Below, piece by piece: positions 42,618-52,470 of a stretch of DNA of 64,000 nucleotides. Position numbers and translations under genes: made by a program. This DNA comes from Achromobacter pestifer (GTDB lineage: Bacteria; Pseudomonadota; Gammaproteobacteria; Burkholderiales; Burkholderiaceae_B), in contig NZ_CP053985.1 of the NCBI RefSeq assembly GCF_013267355.1, forward strand, positions 5,518,001 through 5,582,000, written 5' to 3'. Position 1 is the stretch's first letter. The number at the start of each line of letters is the position of its first letter. The notes beneath the pieces were generated by a model. That model did no database searches. It was not told the DNA's origin and worked only from the letters and a program-made list of their open reading frames with translations.

Positions 42618-43412
42618 TCACTGTTTGGCGGCTGCGCTCTGCGCCCGGAATGCGGCTTCGCCCGCATCGGAAATCTCGACCCATTTCCTGTCGGGCGCAG
42701 CGTCCGGCACATAGCTGTCGTGCCAGTTCCACCACTTGTAGGTCGGCGTCTGCGGATAGCCCTCGGGCGAATCCTCCCAGACTTCCTGGCGTCCCAGCGG
42801 CGTGATGTCCAGGTAGTTCCAGGTGCCGCCCATCTGCTCGTCGCCGCGGTTGTTGAGGAAGTAGGTGCGAAAGATGCGGTCCCCGTCGCGGTAGAACACA
42901 TTGGTGCCGTGCCATTCGTCCACGCCGAAGTCGGCGTCGAACCCATCGGTCAGCGTGTACCAGGGCATTTTCCAATCCATCTGCGCTTTCAACCGAGCGA
43001 TGTCCGCCTGCGGCGCGCGGGAAACAAAGACCAGCGTGGTGTCGCGGGCGTTCAGGTGCGCCAGATGGGCGACCTGGTCCGCCACCATGGAGCAGCCACG
43101 GCAGGCATGTTCCGGCCAGCCGTACACGCCCGGTTCGAAGAAGGCGCGGTAGACGATCAGTTGGCGGCGGCCGTCGAACAGATCGGGCAGGGCTAGCGTG
43201 CCCGCAGGGCCGTCGAACGCATAGGCCTTGGTCACTGGCGTCCAGGGCATGCGCCGGCGTTCGGCCGCCAGCGCGTCGCGGGCGCGGGTGTGGGCTTTTT
43301 CCTTGACCAGCAGTTGCTGGCGGGCGGCCTGCCACTCCTGTGGCGATACGACCAGGGGCGTGCGCATGGCGGAGCGTCCGCCTTTGCCTTCGTTCTTGCT
43401 TGATGTAGCCAT
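42618..43412 (-). CDS. DUF899 thioredoxin-like protein
   Basis: A 264-residue protein. It has the DUF899 pattern: W-x-x-A-R-Q-Q-L-L-x-K-E-K, R-R-R-M-P-W, then a C-x2-C in H-A-C-R-G-C-S-M preceded by a thioredoxin-like strand, and Y-Y-L-D-I-T/N-Y-L-D-I-T-P-L-G-R. The C-x2-C suggests dithiol-disulfide chemistry. The ATG at 43412 with GGAGG nine bases upstream is preferred over 42 more codons of open frame. It is divergent from a cupin gene across a 206-bp gap. Physiological role unknown. Confidence 0.85.
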   Translation of the reverse strand: MATSSKNEGKGGRSAMRTPLVVSPQEWQAARQQLLVKEKAHTRARDALAAERRRMPWTPVTKAYAFDGPAGTLALPDLFDGRRQLIVYRAFFEPGVYGWPEHACRGCSMVADQVAHLAHLNARDTTLVFVSRAPQADIARLKAQMDWKMPWYTLTDGFDADFGVDEWHGTNVFYRDGDRIFRTYFLNNRGDEQMGGTWNYLDITPLGRQEVWEDSPEGYPQTPTYKWWNWHDSYVPDAAPDRKWVEISDAGEAAFRAQSAAAKQ

Positions 43413-43618
43413 GGTTTCAAACCTCCAGATCGGGCCGGGCTCCGAACGCCAGGTTTGCGCGCGGCTCCAATCTTTGCGGCCCCAGAGGTAGTCTGTCACC
43501 GTCGATTCCAAGCGGGGGAGTAACAAATGCGGCGACATTCCGGGTTTGCATTGCGCTGCTTGTGCCCGGCAATGTTTCGTGCTGTTCTATCAGATGGGTC
43601 ATCCCCAAGGAGATAGTC

Positions 43619-44017
43619 ATGACAGGTCATGCCAAGCAAAGCCAGCGCTTCACGGTCAGCCATCTCAACGAAGACGATTTCAAGACGGGCGGGCTGCGCA
43701 GTTACTCGTCCTATCGCGATCTGGGCATTGCCGCGGCGACGCAAGGGGCCGCCACCGCGCACGTCATCCGCATGATCGAGCCGTTCTCGGAAAAGTTCAG
43801 CCAGCGGCATCATCACGAGGTGCAATTCCAGCTGGTTTATGTGCTGAAAGGCTGGTTCAAAAGCGATTTCGAAGGGCAGGGCGTGCAGACCATGAAGGCG
43901 GGCACCTGTTGGATACAACCGCCCAATATCCGGCACACCGTCGTGGGGTGGTCGGATGACTGCGAACTGCTGGAAGTGATCTTGCCGGCCGAGCACGCAA
44001 CGGTCGTCGACGAATAA
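43619..44017 (+). CDS. Cupin-domain protein
   Basis: A 132-residue single cupin. The motif 1 ligands are in R-H-H-H-E-V-Q-F-Q and motif 2 in I-R-H-T-V-V-G-W. The start (V-S-H-L-N-E-D-D-F) and the acidic C-terminus are plain. The metal and substrate are unknown. The ATG at 43619 has AAGGAG upstream; open frame extends 19 codons earlier. It is divergent from DUF899, and 18 bp from the convergent outer-membrane protein gene. Differs clearly from the cupin at 28839. Confidence 0.82.
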   Translation: MTGHAKQSQRFTVSHLNEDDFKTGGLRSYSSYRDLGIAAATQGAATAHVIRMIEPFSEKFSQRHHHEVQFQLVYVLKGWFKSDFEGQGVQTMKAGTCWIQPPNIRHTVVGWSDDCELLEVILPAEHATVVDE

Positions 44018-44035
44018 TGCCACCCGGCGCCGGCC

Positions 44036-45007
44036 TCAGAAGCTCACCGCCAGCCCCACCGAGAAACCCGACACATTGGAGCCGAACACATAGCGGCCCA
44101 CCAGCCGGGTGCGGGTGATGATCACGTCATAGGCGCTGGAGTCCAGCTCCAGGCCCGCGCCCACGGAGGTCAACCGGTCGAACCCCAGGATGCCGCGCTG
44201 GTCTCCCAGGAATTCCGAATGGGTCAGTTCCAGCACGTAGCGCAGCGGCCGTTGCAGCATCACCAATCCCGTGGGCGCGCGGTAGCGCGCCCACAGATTG
44301 GCCGACTGCGCCGTGGCATGGCCCTGGACCGCCGCAGAGCTGTTGAAACTTTGCAGCCGCATGTCGGAGTAGCGCAGTTCTACGTCGACCTCATAGCCGG
44401 GACGGTAGTGTTCGTAATCCAGCATCAGCGAGCCGCCCAGGCCATAGGCGTTGAGCGAACCCTTGTCGAGGAAACTGATGTCCTTGCCTGTCTGCTGTCC
44501 CACATACCAGCTGGCGGCGCGCAGGTCGCTGGTGACGTTGCCCAGCGCGAAATTGAAGATCGGCCGCAGCTTCAGTTCGTCGGTCAGCTTGAAGTCCCAG
44601 CCTATGCCGCCGGTGGCCGAGAAGCTGTTCCACTTGGTGGGGACGCTGCGGGACTCCGCGCCCTGCGTGGCGACAAAGGTCGGATCGTAGCGGCTCGCGG
44701 CCAGCACGCCTTCCAGGTAGATGGGGACCGACTTGGATATGGTGTCGCCGCCGCCCAGCTGCGTCATGGCGAATTCGCTGGACCCCGTGACCGATCCGCT
44801 GCTCCCGCCTATGTTCAGCGAGCTGGTTGTGATGTCCGGCACGATGGAGAACGACATGAGGGCGAGCACCCCGTTGGCGCGCTTTTGCAGATCGTCCTGG
44901 CTCAGGCGCAGGCCCTGTTGCGCCCACGCTTGCGGTCCGGCCCCGCAGGCCAGCAGGGCAAGCAGCCAGCCTGTACGTTGCCTCGCCATGCTCAGGGACA
45001 GGGGCAT
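44036..45007 (-). CDS. Outer-membrane beta-barrel (solitary autotransporter-type barrel)
   Basis: A 323-residue protein. A signal peptide covers residues 1-29 (A-W-A). The rest alternates hydrophobic and polar residues and ends with a Phe (A-V-S-F), the C-terminal signature of Bam-assembled outer-membrane barrels. It resembles the family of single autotransporter-like barrels with no passenger domain. The role is unknown; such barrels may be pores or adhesin scaffolds. The ATG at 45007 has CGGAGATG upstream. It ends 40 bp beyond the cyclase stop and lies downstream of it on the same strand, so the two may be cotranscribed. Confidence 0.75.
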   Translation of the reverse strand: MPLSLSMARQRTGWLLALLACGAGPQAWAQQGLRLSQDDLQKRANGVLALMSFSIVPDITTSSLNIGGSSGSVTGSSEFAMTQLGGGDTISKSVPIYLEGVLAASRYDPTFVATQGAESRSVPTKWNSFSATGGIGWDFKLTDELKLRPIFNFALGNVTSDLRAASWYVGQQTGKDISFLDKGSLNAYGLGGSLMLDYEHYRPGYEVDVELRYSDMRLQSFNSSAAVQGHATAQSANLWARYRAPTGLVMLQRPLRYVLELTHSEFLGDQRGILGFDRLTSVGAGLELDSSAYDVIITRTRLVGRYVFGSNVSGFSVGLAVSF

Positions 45008-45046
45008 GTCATCTCCGGAGTAAGTTGCGCTGGGGTCACGGTGTGC

Positions 45047-46648
45047 TTAGCGGCTGCGAGCCGGCGATGGCGGCCCGGACGGGGCCTGGTCGCGCCACAG
45101 CGTGACGCGGTTGCGTCCTGTCTGCTTGGACTCGTACAGGGCCTCGTCCGCCCGCCGTATGACTTCGGCAGCGGATTCGCCGTCTTGCGGCCAGAGCGCG
45201 ACGCCGATCGACACGGTCACGCGGCCCACGCTGTCTGGCATGAGACGCCGGGCCACGGCCGTGCGCAGGCGTTCGGCGACCTCGCTCGCCTTGGCGGCCG
45301 AATGGGTGGGCAGTAGCGCGATGAATTCTTCCCCGCCCACCCTGAAGGCGCGATCCTGGTCGCGCAGGCAGGCCCGGATCACCTCGGCCAGCGCGACCAG
45401 CACTTTGTCGCCCGTCATGTGGCCGAAGCTGTCGTTGATGCGCTTGAAATGATCCAGATCCATGGCTATGACCGCCACGGAGGTGCCGTCGGCCGCGTAG
45501 GCGCTCAGCACCTCGGTCATGGCCCGGCGGTTCAGCAGACCGGTCATCGGATCCGTCAGCGCCTGGGTGTTCAGGCGTCCCACCTCGTCCTGATGCAGGT
45601 TGAGCGTCAGTTGGACGGCGTCGCGCAAGGTGTCGGCCTCGGCGTACCAAGCGTTGAGCCGCTCGAGGTCCACGCCGGCCGACTTGCCCGCGGTCATGGC
45701 GCGGGTCAAGCGCGACAGCGGCGAGGCGATGGCATAGGCCAGGCCGCACACCAGCAGCAGCGTGAGCGCGATGGCGGGGATGGCGGCGCGCAACGCATCC
45801 CCGAGCAATTCACGCAGCGGCGACAGCACCTGGTCCAGCGTACGCTGCGCCACCACCGCCCAATTGCCCTTGGCCAAGGGCGCGTAGCCGGTCAATACGG
45901 CGCCGCCCTCCGCTTGCGGGTACAGGGCGGCGCCGTCGTGCCGCGCCGGTTCGACGCTGGCCAGATCGAGCGTGCCGGGCGCGGCGTGCCGGCGGTACAG
46001 CACGTCGCCGTTGTTGCCGACCAGGAACACCGACATGCCGGCGATTTCGTCCCGGTCGCCGATGATCCGGTCCATGCCGCTGCCGGCGTCCAGCTTGATG
46101 GCGATGGCCAGATAGGCCAGGGGTGCACCTGCCGGGTCTTCCACCGGTTCCACCACGGTAAGCACCGCGGCCTGGGTACTGGGAAGCGTCGTCACCCAGG
46201 CGCCCGGACCCGGGGCGCTCACGCCCAGATCGGCAAGACGCAGGATCTTTGCATCTGCAAGCTGGCCGGTAGGGGAGCGGGCAACGATACGGCCGGCGGT
46301 GTCGGCCAGCATGACCGCGTGCAGCGAGTCGATCTGGCCGGCAAGGCGCTGCAGTTCGTTCTGCAGCGCCTGCGGCTTGTCCATGGACGCGGGGAACTGA
46401 CTGGCGGCATTGCGGGCCTGGCGATGCAACGCGGCAATATAGACGTCGATGACCTCGGCCAGCTTTTCGGCGCGGGCGTGGTTGGCGGCCAGCGCGTTCC
46501 TGATGATCTGCGCTTTCTGCACCTGGTAGCTGGAGTACATGGCGTTGGAAAAGCCGACGGCCACGCTCAGCACGGCCAGGGTGACCAGTACCGCATGCAA
46601 TCCGACCTTGCGCTTGCGCGTGCCTGTGTAGCTTGACCGAGGGCTCAT
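45047..46648 (-). CDS. Diguanylate cyclase with periplasmic sensor domain
   Basis: A 533-residue membrane protein. TM1 is at about 16-36, a periplasmic dCache-like sensor domain spans about 40-290, TM2 lies near 295-315, a short HAMP-like linker follows, and the GGDEF domain fills about 360-515. The active site is R-V-G-G-E-E-F and the product-inhibition site R-D-Q-D sits five residues before it, so both the A-site and I-site look intact. It should synthesise cyclic-di-GMP in response to a periplasmic signal. The ATG at 46648 follows GGAGTCTCG; 36 codons of upstream open frame are discounted. It is divergent from the alkylsulfatase gene. Confidence 0.93.
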   Translation of the reverse strand: MSPRSSYTGTRKRKVGLHAVLVTLAVLSVAVGFSNAMYSSYQVQKAQIIRNALAANHARAEKLAEVIDVYIAALHRQARNAASQFPASMDKPQALQNELQRLAGQIDSLHAVMLADTAGRIVARSPTGQLADAKILRLADLGVSAPGPGAWVTTLPSTQAAVLTVVEPVEDPAGAPLAYLAIAIKLDAGSGMDRIIGDRDEIAGMSVFLVGNNGDVLYRRHAAPGTLDLASVEPARHDGAALYPQAEGGAVLTGYAPLAKGNWAVVAQRTLDQVLSPLRELLGDALRAAIPAIALTLLLVCGLAYAIASPLSRLTRAMTAGKSAGVDLERLNAWYAEADTLRDAVQLTLNLHQDEVGRLNTQALTDPMTGLLNRRAMTEVLSAYAADGTSVAVIAMDLDHFKRINDSFGHMTGDKVLVALAEVIRACLRDQDRAFRVGGEEFIALLPTHSAAKASEVAERLRTAVARRLMPDSVGRVTVSIGVALWPQDGESAAEVIRRADEALYESKQTGRNRVTLWRDQAPSGPPSPARSR

Positions 46649-46984
46649 CGAGACTCCATGCAATATCCCATGCGTACTGGTGTATCGACCGCGTCTAGTT
46701 TGACAACGATAAATGGGCACGAAACATGCCGCAATACCGGGCTTCCGTAATTGCAATCCACGATTGATTTAACGAAGAAAATGTGTAGGCTTTGTGCGGT
46801 ATATCCAACATAGCGCCGCGTGATGCCGTTCACGTCTGTAATTTCTTATTACTTCCGCCGCTTGATCCATCACGCTTTGCCGCGCTCGCACGTGTGATTT
46901 TGCTCCTGCATTCGCCTGACTTCATTGCTTGCCGGACCGCCCATCCGAGCGGTTTGTCCACTGCCCCGTCTGGAGAAAGTGATC
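46649..46984. other. Divergent intergenic region between the cyclase and alkylsulfatase genes
   Basis: This 336-bp stretch is less GC-rich than its neighbours, especially 46700-46860. It contains TTGACA at 46700-46705 but no matching -10 at proper spacing. No repeat, conserved palindrome or convincing short gene was found. It must hold both promoters. Confidence 0.5.
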
Positions 46985-49009
46985 ATGAAGCTGCTTCGCC
47001 GCGCGACGGTCTTCCATACACAGCAAAGCCCGGTGCCCAGGCGCCCACGTTCGGCGCCGGCCGCATTGACGTCGCTGGCTATCGCGCTTGCGGCGCCGGC
47101 ATGGGCGGCCGATGGTCCCAAGCCTGCCGAAGCGCCCACCAAGGCAGCCAACGCGGCCCTGCTGAAGGAATTGCCGTTCTCGGACAAGACGGCCTTCGAA
47201 TTGGCGCACAAGGGCTTTGTCGCGCCGCTGCCCGCCGGCATGATCAAGGGCGCCGAGGGCAACCTGGTCTGGGATTCGGACAAGTACGGTTTCATCAAGG
47301 AAGGCTCGGATGCGCCCGACACCGTCAATCCCAGCCTGTGGCGGCAAGCGCAGCTGATCAATATCTCGGGCCTGTTCCAGGTGATGGACGGGATCTATCA
47401 GGTGCGCAACCAGGATCTATCGAACATGACCATCGTCGAAGGCAAGGAAGGCCTGACGATCATGGATCCGCTGATCTCCACCGAAACGGCCAAGGCCGCA
47501 CTGGACCTCTACTATAAGCACCGCCCCAAGAAACCCGTCGTGGCGGTGATATACACCCACAGCCACGTGGACCACTACGGCGGCGTGCGCGGCGTGGTCG
47601 ACGAGGCCGACGTGAAGGCGGGCAAGGTCAAGATCTATGCCCCGCTGGGATTCCTGGAACATGCCGTGGCCGAAAACGTGATGGCCGGCACCGCCATGAG
47701 CCGCCGCGCCAGCTACATGTACGGCAACCTGCTGCCGCCCAGCGCGACCGGCCAGGTGGGCGCGGGCCTGGGCACGACAACCTCGGCGGGCACGGTCACG
47801 CTGATTCCGCCCACCGACATCATCGAGAAAACCGGCGAGAAGCGCACCATCGACGGCCTGACCTATGAATTTCTGTACGCGCCCGGCAGCGAAGCGCCCG
47901 CCGAGATGCTGTACTACATCCGGGAGAAAAAGGCGCTCAACACCGCCGAGGACTCCACCCACACGCTGCACAACACCTATTCCCTGCGCGGCGCCAAGAT
48001 CCGCGACCCGCTGGCCTGGTCGAAGTACCTGAACGAGGCCCTGAACCTATGGGGCGACGACGTCGAAGTGATGTACGCCATGCACCACTGGCCGGTCTGG
48101 AACAACAAGGACGTGCGCGAACAGCTGAGCCTGCAGCGCGACATGTACCGCTACATCAACGACGAGACCTTGCGCCTGGCCAACATGGGCCTCAACAAGG
48201 AAGAGATCGCCGAACAGGTCAAGCTGCCGAAGTCGATCGCCACCAAGTTCTCCAACCGGGGCTACTACGGGTCCGTCAACCACAACGTCCGCGCGACTTA
48301 CGTGCTTTACCTCGGCTGGTTCAACGGCAATCCCGCCACCTTGCACACCTTGCCCATCGAAGAAGGCGCCAAGCGCTACGTCGACATGATGGGCGGCGTG
48401 GACGCCGTGGTGAAGAAGGCGCGTGAATACTACGCCAAGGGCGACTACCGCTGGGTGGCCGAGGTCGTCAACTACGCGGTATTCGCGGATCCGAAGAACC
48501 AGGAGGCACGCAGCTTGCAGGCCGATGCGCTGGAGCAGCTGGGCTACCAGGCTGAAAGCGGCCCGTGGCGCAACTTCTACCTGACCGGCGCCAAGGAATT
48601 GCGCGAAGGCGTGCAGAAGCTGCCGGTACCGGACACCGCCAGCCCGGACACCGTGCGCGCCATGACGCTGGACATGTTGTTCGACTATTTTGCGGTGCGG
48701 CTGAACCGCGAAAAGACCGAGGGCAAGCACGTCGTGCTGAATGTGGATTTCACCGACACGAAACAGCAATACATGCTGGAAATGGCCAACAGCGTACTCA
48801 ACCATTCCGAGGGCAGGCAGGCCAAGGACCCCAGCGCCAGCGTGTCGCTGACCCGCGACACCCTCAACAACATCATGTTGAAGCAGACTACGCTGAAGGA
48901 CGCCATGGCCAAAGGCGATGTCAAGGTCAGCGGCGATCAGGCCAAGCTCGCCGAAGTTTTCGGCGCGCTGGACGACTTCCCGTTCTGGTTCAACATCGTG
49001 ACGCCCTAG
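46985..49009 (+). CDS. Secreted linear primary-alkylsulfatase (SdsA-like)
   Basis: A 674-residue periplasmic enzyme, close to SdsA1 size. A signal peptide covers about residues 1-40 and ends in A-W-A. The metallo-beta-lactamase domain has the binuclear zinc motif T-H-S-H-V-D-H-Y-G-G (about 195-204), then E in the N-T-A-E-D-S-T-H region and further His (M-H-H-W-P). The helical dimerisation domain and the C-terminal SCP2-like domain (V-S-L-T-R-D-T-L-N) follow. The family hydrolyses alkyl sulfates such as dodecyl sulfate to an alcohol and sulfate. The ATG at 46985 has GGAGAAAG upstream. It is convergent with the DUF1254 genes and separated by a perfect palindrome. Confidence 0.92.
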   Translation: MKLLRRATVFHTQQSPVPRRPRSAPAALTSLAIALAAPAWAADGPKPAEAPTKAANAALLKELPFSDKTAFELAHKGFVAPLPAGMIKGAEGNLVWDSDKYGFIKEGSDAPDTVNPSLWRQAQLINISGLFQVMDGIYQVRNQDLSNMTIVEGKEGLTIMDPLISTETAKAALDLYYKHRPKKPVVAVIYTHSHVDHYGGVRGVVDEADVKAGKVKIYAPLGFLEHAVAENVMAGTAMSRRASYMYGNLLPPSATGQVGAGLGTTTSAGTVTLIPPTDIIEKTGEKRTIDGLTYEFLYAPGSEAPAEMLYYIREKKALNTAEDSTHTLHNTYSLRGAKIRDPLAWSKYLNEALNLWGDDVEVMYAMHHWPVWNNKDVREQLSLQRDMYRYINDETLRLANMGLNKEEIAEQVKLPKSIATKFSNRGYYGSVNHNVRATYVLYLGWFNGNPATLHTLPIEEGAKRYVDMMGGVDAVVKKAREYYAKGDYRWVAEVVNYAVFADPKNQEARSLQADALEQLGYQAESGPWRNFYLTGAKELREGVQKLPVPDTASPDTVRAMTLDMLFDYFAVRLNREKTEGKHVVLNVDFTDTKQQYMLEMANSVLNHSEGRQAKDPSASVSLTRDTLNNIMLKQTTLKDAMAKGDVKVSGDQAKLAEVFGALDDFPFWFNIVTP

Positions 49010-49018
49010 CGGCGGGGG

Positions 49019-49044
49019 GCGGGAGGCCGATATCGGCCTCCCGC
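49019..49044. terminator. Perfect palindrome between convergent genes
   Basis: A 26-bp perfect palindrome centred on GATATC (arms GCGGGAGGCCGAT and its complement) lies between the convergent alkylsulfatase and DUF1254 genes. There is no loop of fixed size and no U-tract, so terminator function is plausible but not certain. Confidence 0.55.
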
Positions 49045-49066
49045 GTTGGTTGGCACGGATGCACGC

Positions 49067-50554
49067 CTACTTCATCTTGACGACGTCGTCCGGCTTCCAG
49101 GTCTGGTCGTAGAAGGCATCTTCCGCTCCGTATAGCCGCAACGCGATCAGAAAGTCGCGGCCGGGTATGGTCTGGATGAATGCGGCATCGGCGATGCCCT
49201 CCGGCTTCCGCGGCCCGAACCAGATTTCCTGTGAACCGTCCGCTTGCTTGGGGATGTCGTAGTAGCCGTTGGTGGACGGCATGAGCTGCTGCGTTTCCGG
49301 CATGGTGCCGTCGGTGACGTTGTACGCCGTGACCGCCCAGAACAAGGCCGCCGGCGCGTTTGCCGGCAGCCTCAGTTTGTAGGTATTTGAACCGTTCATG
49401 AAGTTCCCGGCCGCATCCCTGGCTGTGTAAGGATACTTCGAGCCCGCGCCCGTCGTGCGCATGACCATGGCCGGCGCCGATGAATAGGCGTACTGGAAGA
49501 AGCCGGCGCGCTGGTTCACGTCCAGATAGGTTTCCTGCATCCATTCCGCCGTGCCGCCCGCCCAGGCGCGCTCCCATTGACGGTCCTTGTAATAGAGATT
49601 GCGGCCGTCCTCGCGTCCCAGTTGGCGCAGCGCCAGTATCATCCTGGGCGCGGTTTCCACGGCCTTTTGCAGCATCTCCTGCTGGCGCGGGGTCGGCTTG
49701 AAGGGCTGGCCCTTGACGATGCCGATGGACGCCAGGACGCCGCGCAGCTCGGGATCGATGGCGGACACCGGTTCGTAGTCGACGAAGTCCTTGAGCTTCT
49801 GCCAGTACTGGCCATCCACCGGGTACATCATGTCGACGCGCTTGCCGCTGGCGTCCGGAAATTCCATGGGCTTGATGTTTTTCTCCTCGGCCCACAAGGG
49901 ATAGACACGAGTGGTCTCCGCCGCCTTGACGGCGGGGCCGGGGTCGGGCTTGCCGTCGCCCTTCGCCATGACGGTGCGGAAAAACAGAAACACGTTGTAG
50001 GTCGGTGACTTGAATGCGAAATAACTGCTGGGAATATGGCCGTCGTAGTCCGGCGGCAGCAGCAGATACAGGCCGCCGCGCGCGCGGTCCGGGCCGATGG
50101 CGCCCACGTCGGTGATGGTGCGCTGGAAGAAGTCGGTAAACATGCCGATGACATTGGCCGGGGCCTTGACCACCAGCGGGCCGGTCTTCTTCAGGTCCAG
50201 GTAGCTCATCGAATAGATGACGTCTGCATTGGGCGTGGGCACCATGGTCTTGGCGTCCATGCGCTCCTTCCAGATGGGCAGCACGTTGTACCCGGCTCCA
50301 AATGTCTTCTCGGAGCCATCGCGCATGCCGATCACGTTGAGCGCGGGCAGCATCGTCATGTAGGCATGGATGGCGCGCTGATAAAAGAGTTCGTCGCGCA
50401 GGCGCTCCGCCTCGTCCTGTGCGAGCCAATTGCCGTTGTTGAGCTGTTTGACCAGCGGCGAGACGGTGGCCTGTTCCTGCGCGGCGCCCGCTGCTGCGGA
50501 AAGAGCGGCCAGCAGCACGGCGGACAGCAGGGTGAGTCTCGGTTTGTTGCGCAT
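49067..50554 (-). CDS. Periplasmic DUF1254/DUF1214 protein (gene 2 of tandem pair)
   Basis: A 495-residue protein with a signal peptide of about 24 residues (S-A-A-A-G-A-A). It has the two-part layout of the family: an N-terminal DUF1254 region (P-T-P-N-A-D-V-I-Y-S-M-S-Y-L-D-L) and a C-terminal DUF1214 region (W-A-V-T-A-Y-N-V-T-D, then P-G-R-D-F-L). The role of these proteins is not established. The ATG at 50554 follows AGGAGT. It lies 94 bp downstream of a paralogue on the same strand. Confidence 0.85.
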   Translation of the reverse strand: MRNKPRLTLLSAVLLAALSAAAGAAQEQATVSPLVKQLNNGNWLAQDEAERLRDELFYQRAIHAYMTMLPALNVIGMRDGSEKTFGAGYNVLPIWKERMDAKTMVPTPNADVIYSMSYLDLKKTGPLVVKAPANVIGMFTDFFQRTITDVGAIGPDRARGGLYLLLPPDYDGHIPSSYFAFKSPTYNVFLFFRTVMAKGDGKPDPGPAVKAAETTRVYPLWAEEKNIKPMEFPDASGKRVDMMYPVDGQYWQKLKDFVDYEPVSAIDPELRGVLASIGIVKGQPFKPTPRQQEMLQKAVETAPRMILALRQLGREDGRNLYYKDRQWERAWAGGTAEWMQETYLDVNQRAGFFQYAYSSAPAMVMRTTGAGSKYPYTARDAAGNFMNGSNTYKLRLPANAPAALFWAVTAYNVTDGTMPETQQLMPSTNGYYDIPKQADGSQEIWFGPRKPEGIADAAFIQTIPGRDFLIALRLYGAEDAFYDQTWKPDDVVKMK

Positions 50555-50648
50555 GAAGGAACTCCTGATAACGGCTGCGGATACGCTCCGCGCATGCCAT
50601 GGCGAAGTGGAAAGGAAAAAGCGCGGACCGGCGGGCCGGCCCGGAAGA

Positions 50649-52115
50649 TCAATCCATTTTCTTGACTTGCGGCGGTTTCCAGCTGCCATCGAGTACGGCC
50701 TGCTGGCCCCAGTACGCGCGTATGTAGAGCGAGAACGGTTCTTTTGGCGATGGCAGCCAGTTGGCTTCCTTGTCCTGGCCAGGCGAGGTCGGCTCAACGT
50801 AGAGGGTCAAGGATCCGTCCGCATTGCGCGCGAGGTTTTTGTTCTTGGTGCCCAGCGAGTAGCGTTTGAGTTCGTTCGGACTGAAGAGGTGCAGCTTGTT
50901 GTAGAGCGTCAGCGACCAGAAACCCTTGACGGGCGGAAGCTGGCCTTTGGGGAAGGTGATTTCATAGCGCTGGTTGCCGTCCAGCTGCGTGCCGGCCGAA
51001 TCGAAGTCCGTATAAAAATACTGCGTTTCGGTCGGCCGGTTGTCGAACATGTTCGACTTGGCCGTGCCCGTGCGGTTGAAGTAATCCAGCCCGGTCTGGG
51101 CGTTGTTGGTGGACCGGTTCCAGTTGTTGCCGGCGGGGCGGCCGTTGTGCTTCCACTGGAAGAACGGCGCAATGACCTGGTCCTCGGTTTCCTTGGCGGC
51201 CTGGAGCAGGGCTTCCTTGATGGCGGGATCGCGCGCGGCCGCGGCAAGCACGGAACGGAACTGCGCGTACATGGCTTCTTCGCCGGGCAGCGGCGGCACC
51301 ATGTCCAGCACTTTGCCGAACTGGTCGAAGAAGGTCTCGGGGACCACCCACCGCGTTTCGCCCGAGTTGGCGCTGTCGGTCTGAGGGTTCGGGATTTCGG
51401 GCGCGGTCTTCCAGTCTATGGTCTTCATCTTGCCGTTGAAGTCCTTCAACGGATAGAACACCACCTGGTTTATCTTGGCCTGGATGGCCTTGCGATCCTG
51501 TTCCGTGTCATCCATGAAAATGCGCGGGATGGCGTTGGCCAGCGCGGTGGGACTGCGGATGACCGCCTGCACGCCGGCCGGCCGCTTGCCCTTCCAGTTG
51601 GGGCCGACCAGCAGATAGAACCCTGGCTTGCTCATGTAGGGCTTGCCCAACTGGCCGAACTGGTTGGTGCGCTGGTCATAGAGCGCATAGACCCAGAAAC
51701 GGTCGCCGAAGTCGGGCACCTGGGCGATCACGGGCTCTTCGTCCAAGGAGAAAAAGCCCAGGCCGTACACCACGTCCTGGTTGGGACAGGTTACGAAGGT
51801 TTCTTGCGGGACGATGTAATCGTGGAGCATGCCCACCTGCCCACGCGGCGCGGCAGGCAGGATTCCGCCCAGCAAGCCTGGGCGGGGCGCCTTGGTTATC
51901 CGGTCATTGCGGTTCAGCATGTTCACCATGGGCCAGCCCCAGACATAGGCGTAGCGGCCTATGGCCTTGGCGTACTCGGGGTGCATGATGACGTCTGGCG
52001 CCGGTAGCGTCAGCGCGGTCTTGGCGCCGGGCGCCTGCGGCGCGCCGAGTGCGGCCGGGATGCCGGTCGCCAGCGGCAGCAAGGCGAGCGACAGAATTGC
52101 GAGTCCAAGTTTCAT
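50649..52115 (-). CDS. Periplasmic DUF1254/DUF1214 protein (gene 1 of tandem pair)
   Basis: A 488-residue protein with a signal peptide of about 24 residues ([11 protein letters not shown]) . DUF1254 features ([10 protein letters not shown], then [11 protein letters not shown]) are followed by DUF1214 (F-W-S-L-T-L-Y-N, then W-L-P-S-P-K-E-P-F). It differs substantially from its neighbour, so the pair is an old duplication or two family branches. The ATG at 52115 follows AAGGAG. It is probably the promoter-proximal gene, with its promoter in the 355-bp gap shared with the VOC gene. Confidence 0.85.
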   Translation of the reverse strand: MKLGLAILSLALLPLATGIPAALGAPQAPGAKTALTLPAPDVIMHPEYAKAIGRYAYVWGWPMVNMLNRNDRITKAPRPGLLGGILPAAPRGQVGMLHDYIVPQETFVTCPNQDVVYGLGFFSLDEEPVIAQVPDFGDRFWVYALYDQRTNQFGQLGKPYMSKPGFYLLVGPNWKGKRPAGVQAVIRSPTALANAIPRIFMDDTEQDRKAIQAKINQVVFYPLKDFNGKMKTIDWKTAPEIPNPQTDSANSGETRWVVPETFFDQFGKVLDMVPPLPGEEAMYAQFRSVLAAAARDPAIKEALLQAAKETEDQVIAPFFQWKHNGRPAGNNWNRSTNNAQTGLDYFNRTGTAKSNMFDNRPTETQYFYTDFDSAGTQLDGNQRYEITFPKGQLPPVKGFWSLTLYNKLHLFSPNELKRYSLGTKNKNLARNADGSLTLYVEPTSPGQDKEANWLPSPKEPFSLYIRAYWGQQAVLDGSWKPPQVKKMD

Positions 52116-52470
52116 TCTTGCGCTCCTTGGGGGGGAACTACCAGAACACGAATCGGACATTCAAAAGCACGGTGGCCCAACCCGCCGCACGGCAGATCAG
52201 CGCTACTCTGGGTTTCCAGAAAGGCTGGCAAGCCGGATTTTCAAAACGAACACTTAAGTCTATGCTAGTTTTTTTTGCAAGTCGCCAGGAAGAATCGTGG
52301 CTTGGCGACATCCGGCCCCTTGGGGGCACAACCCCATTGGGGTATGCGGGCAACATGGAGCAGCGGCGGCCCTGGTCGGCCCGAAAGCGCGCCTTCCCTA
52401 TCCTGGAGCAGCGCGCCTCGGACTCGCCGAGCAGGCGGTTCCTGCGCTCGCCCTAGACAGGAGAGCAAAC
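52116..52470. other. Divergent intergenic region between DUF1254 and VOC genes
   Basis: This 355-bp stretch contains TATGCT (52261-52266) followed by a run of eight T residues at 52269-52276, a locally AT-rich core, and then a hairpin-prone GC segment with paired CCCC/GGGG blocks around 52316-52343. A short open frame on the minus strand (52138-52356) lacks a ribosome-binding site and recognisable domains and is not called. It probably holds both promoters and a long leader for the VOC gene. Confidence 0.45.

Noticed and set aside
52138..52356. Short open frame on the minus strand in the DUF1254/VOC gap
   Set aside because: No ribosome-binding site, no similarity recognised, and it lies within a promoter region.
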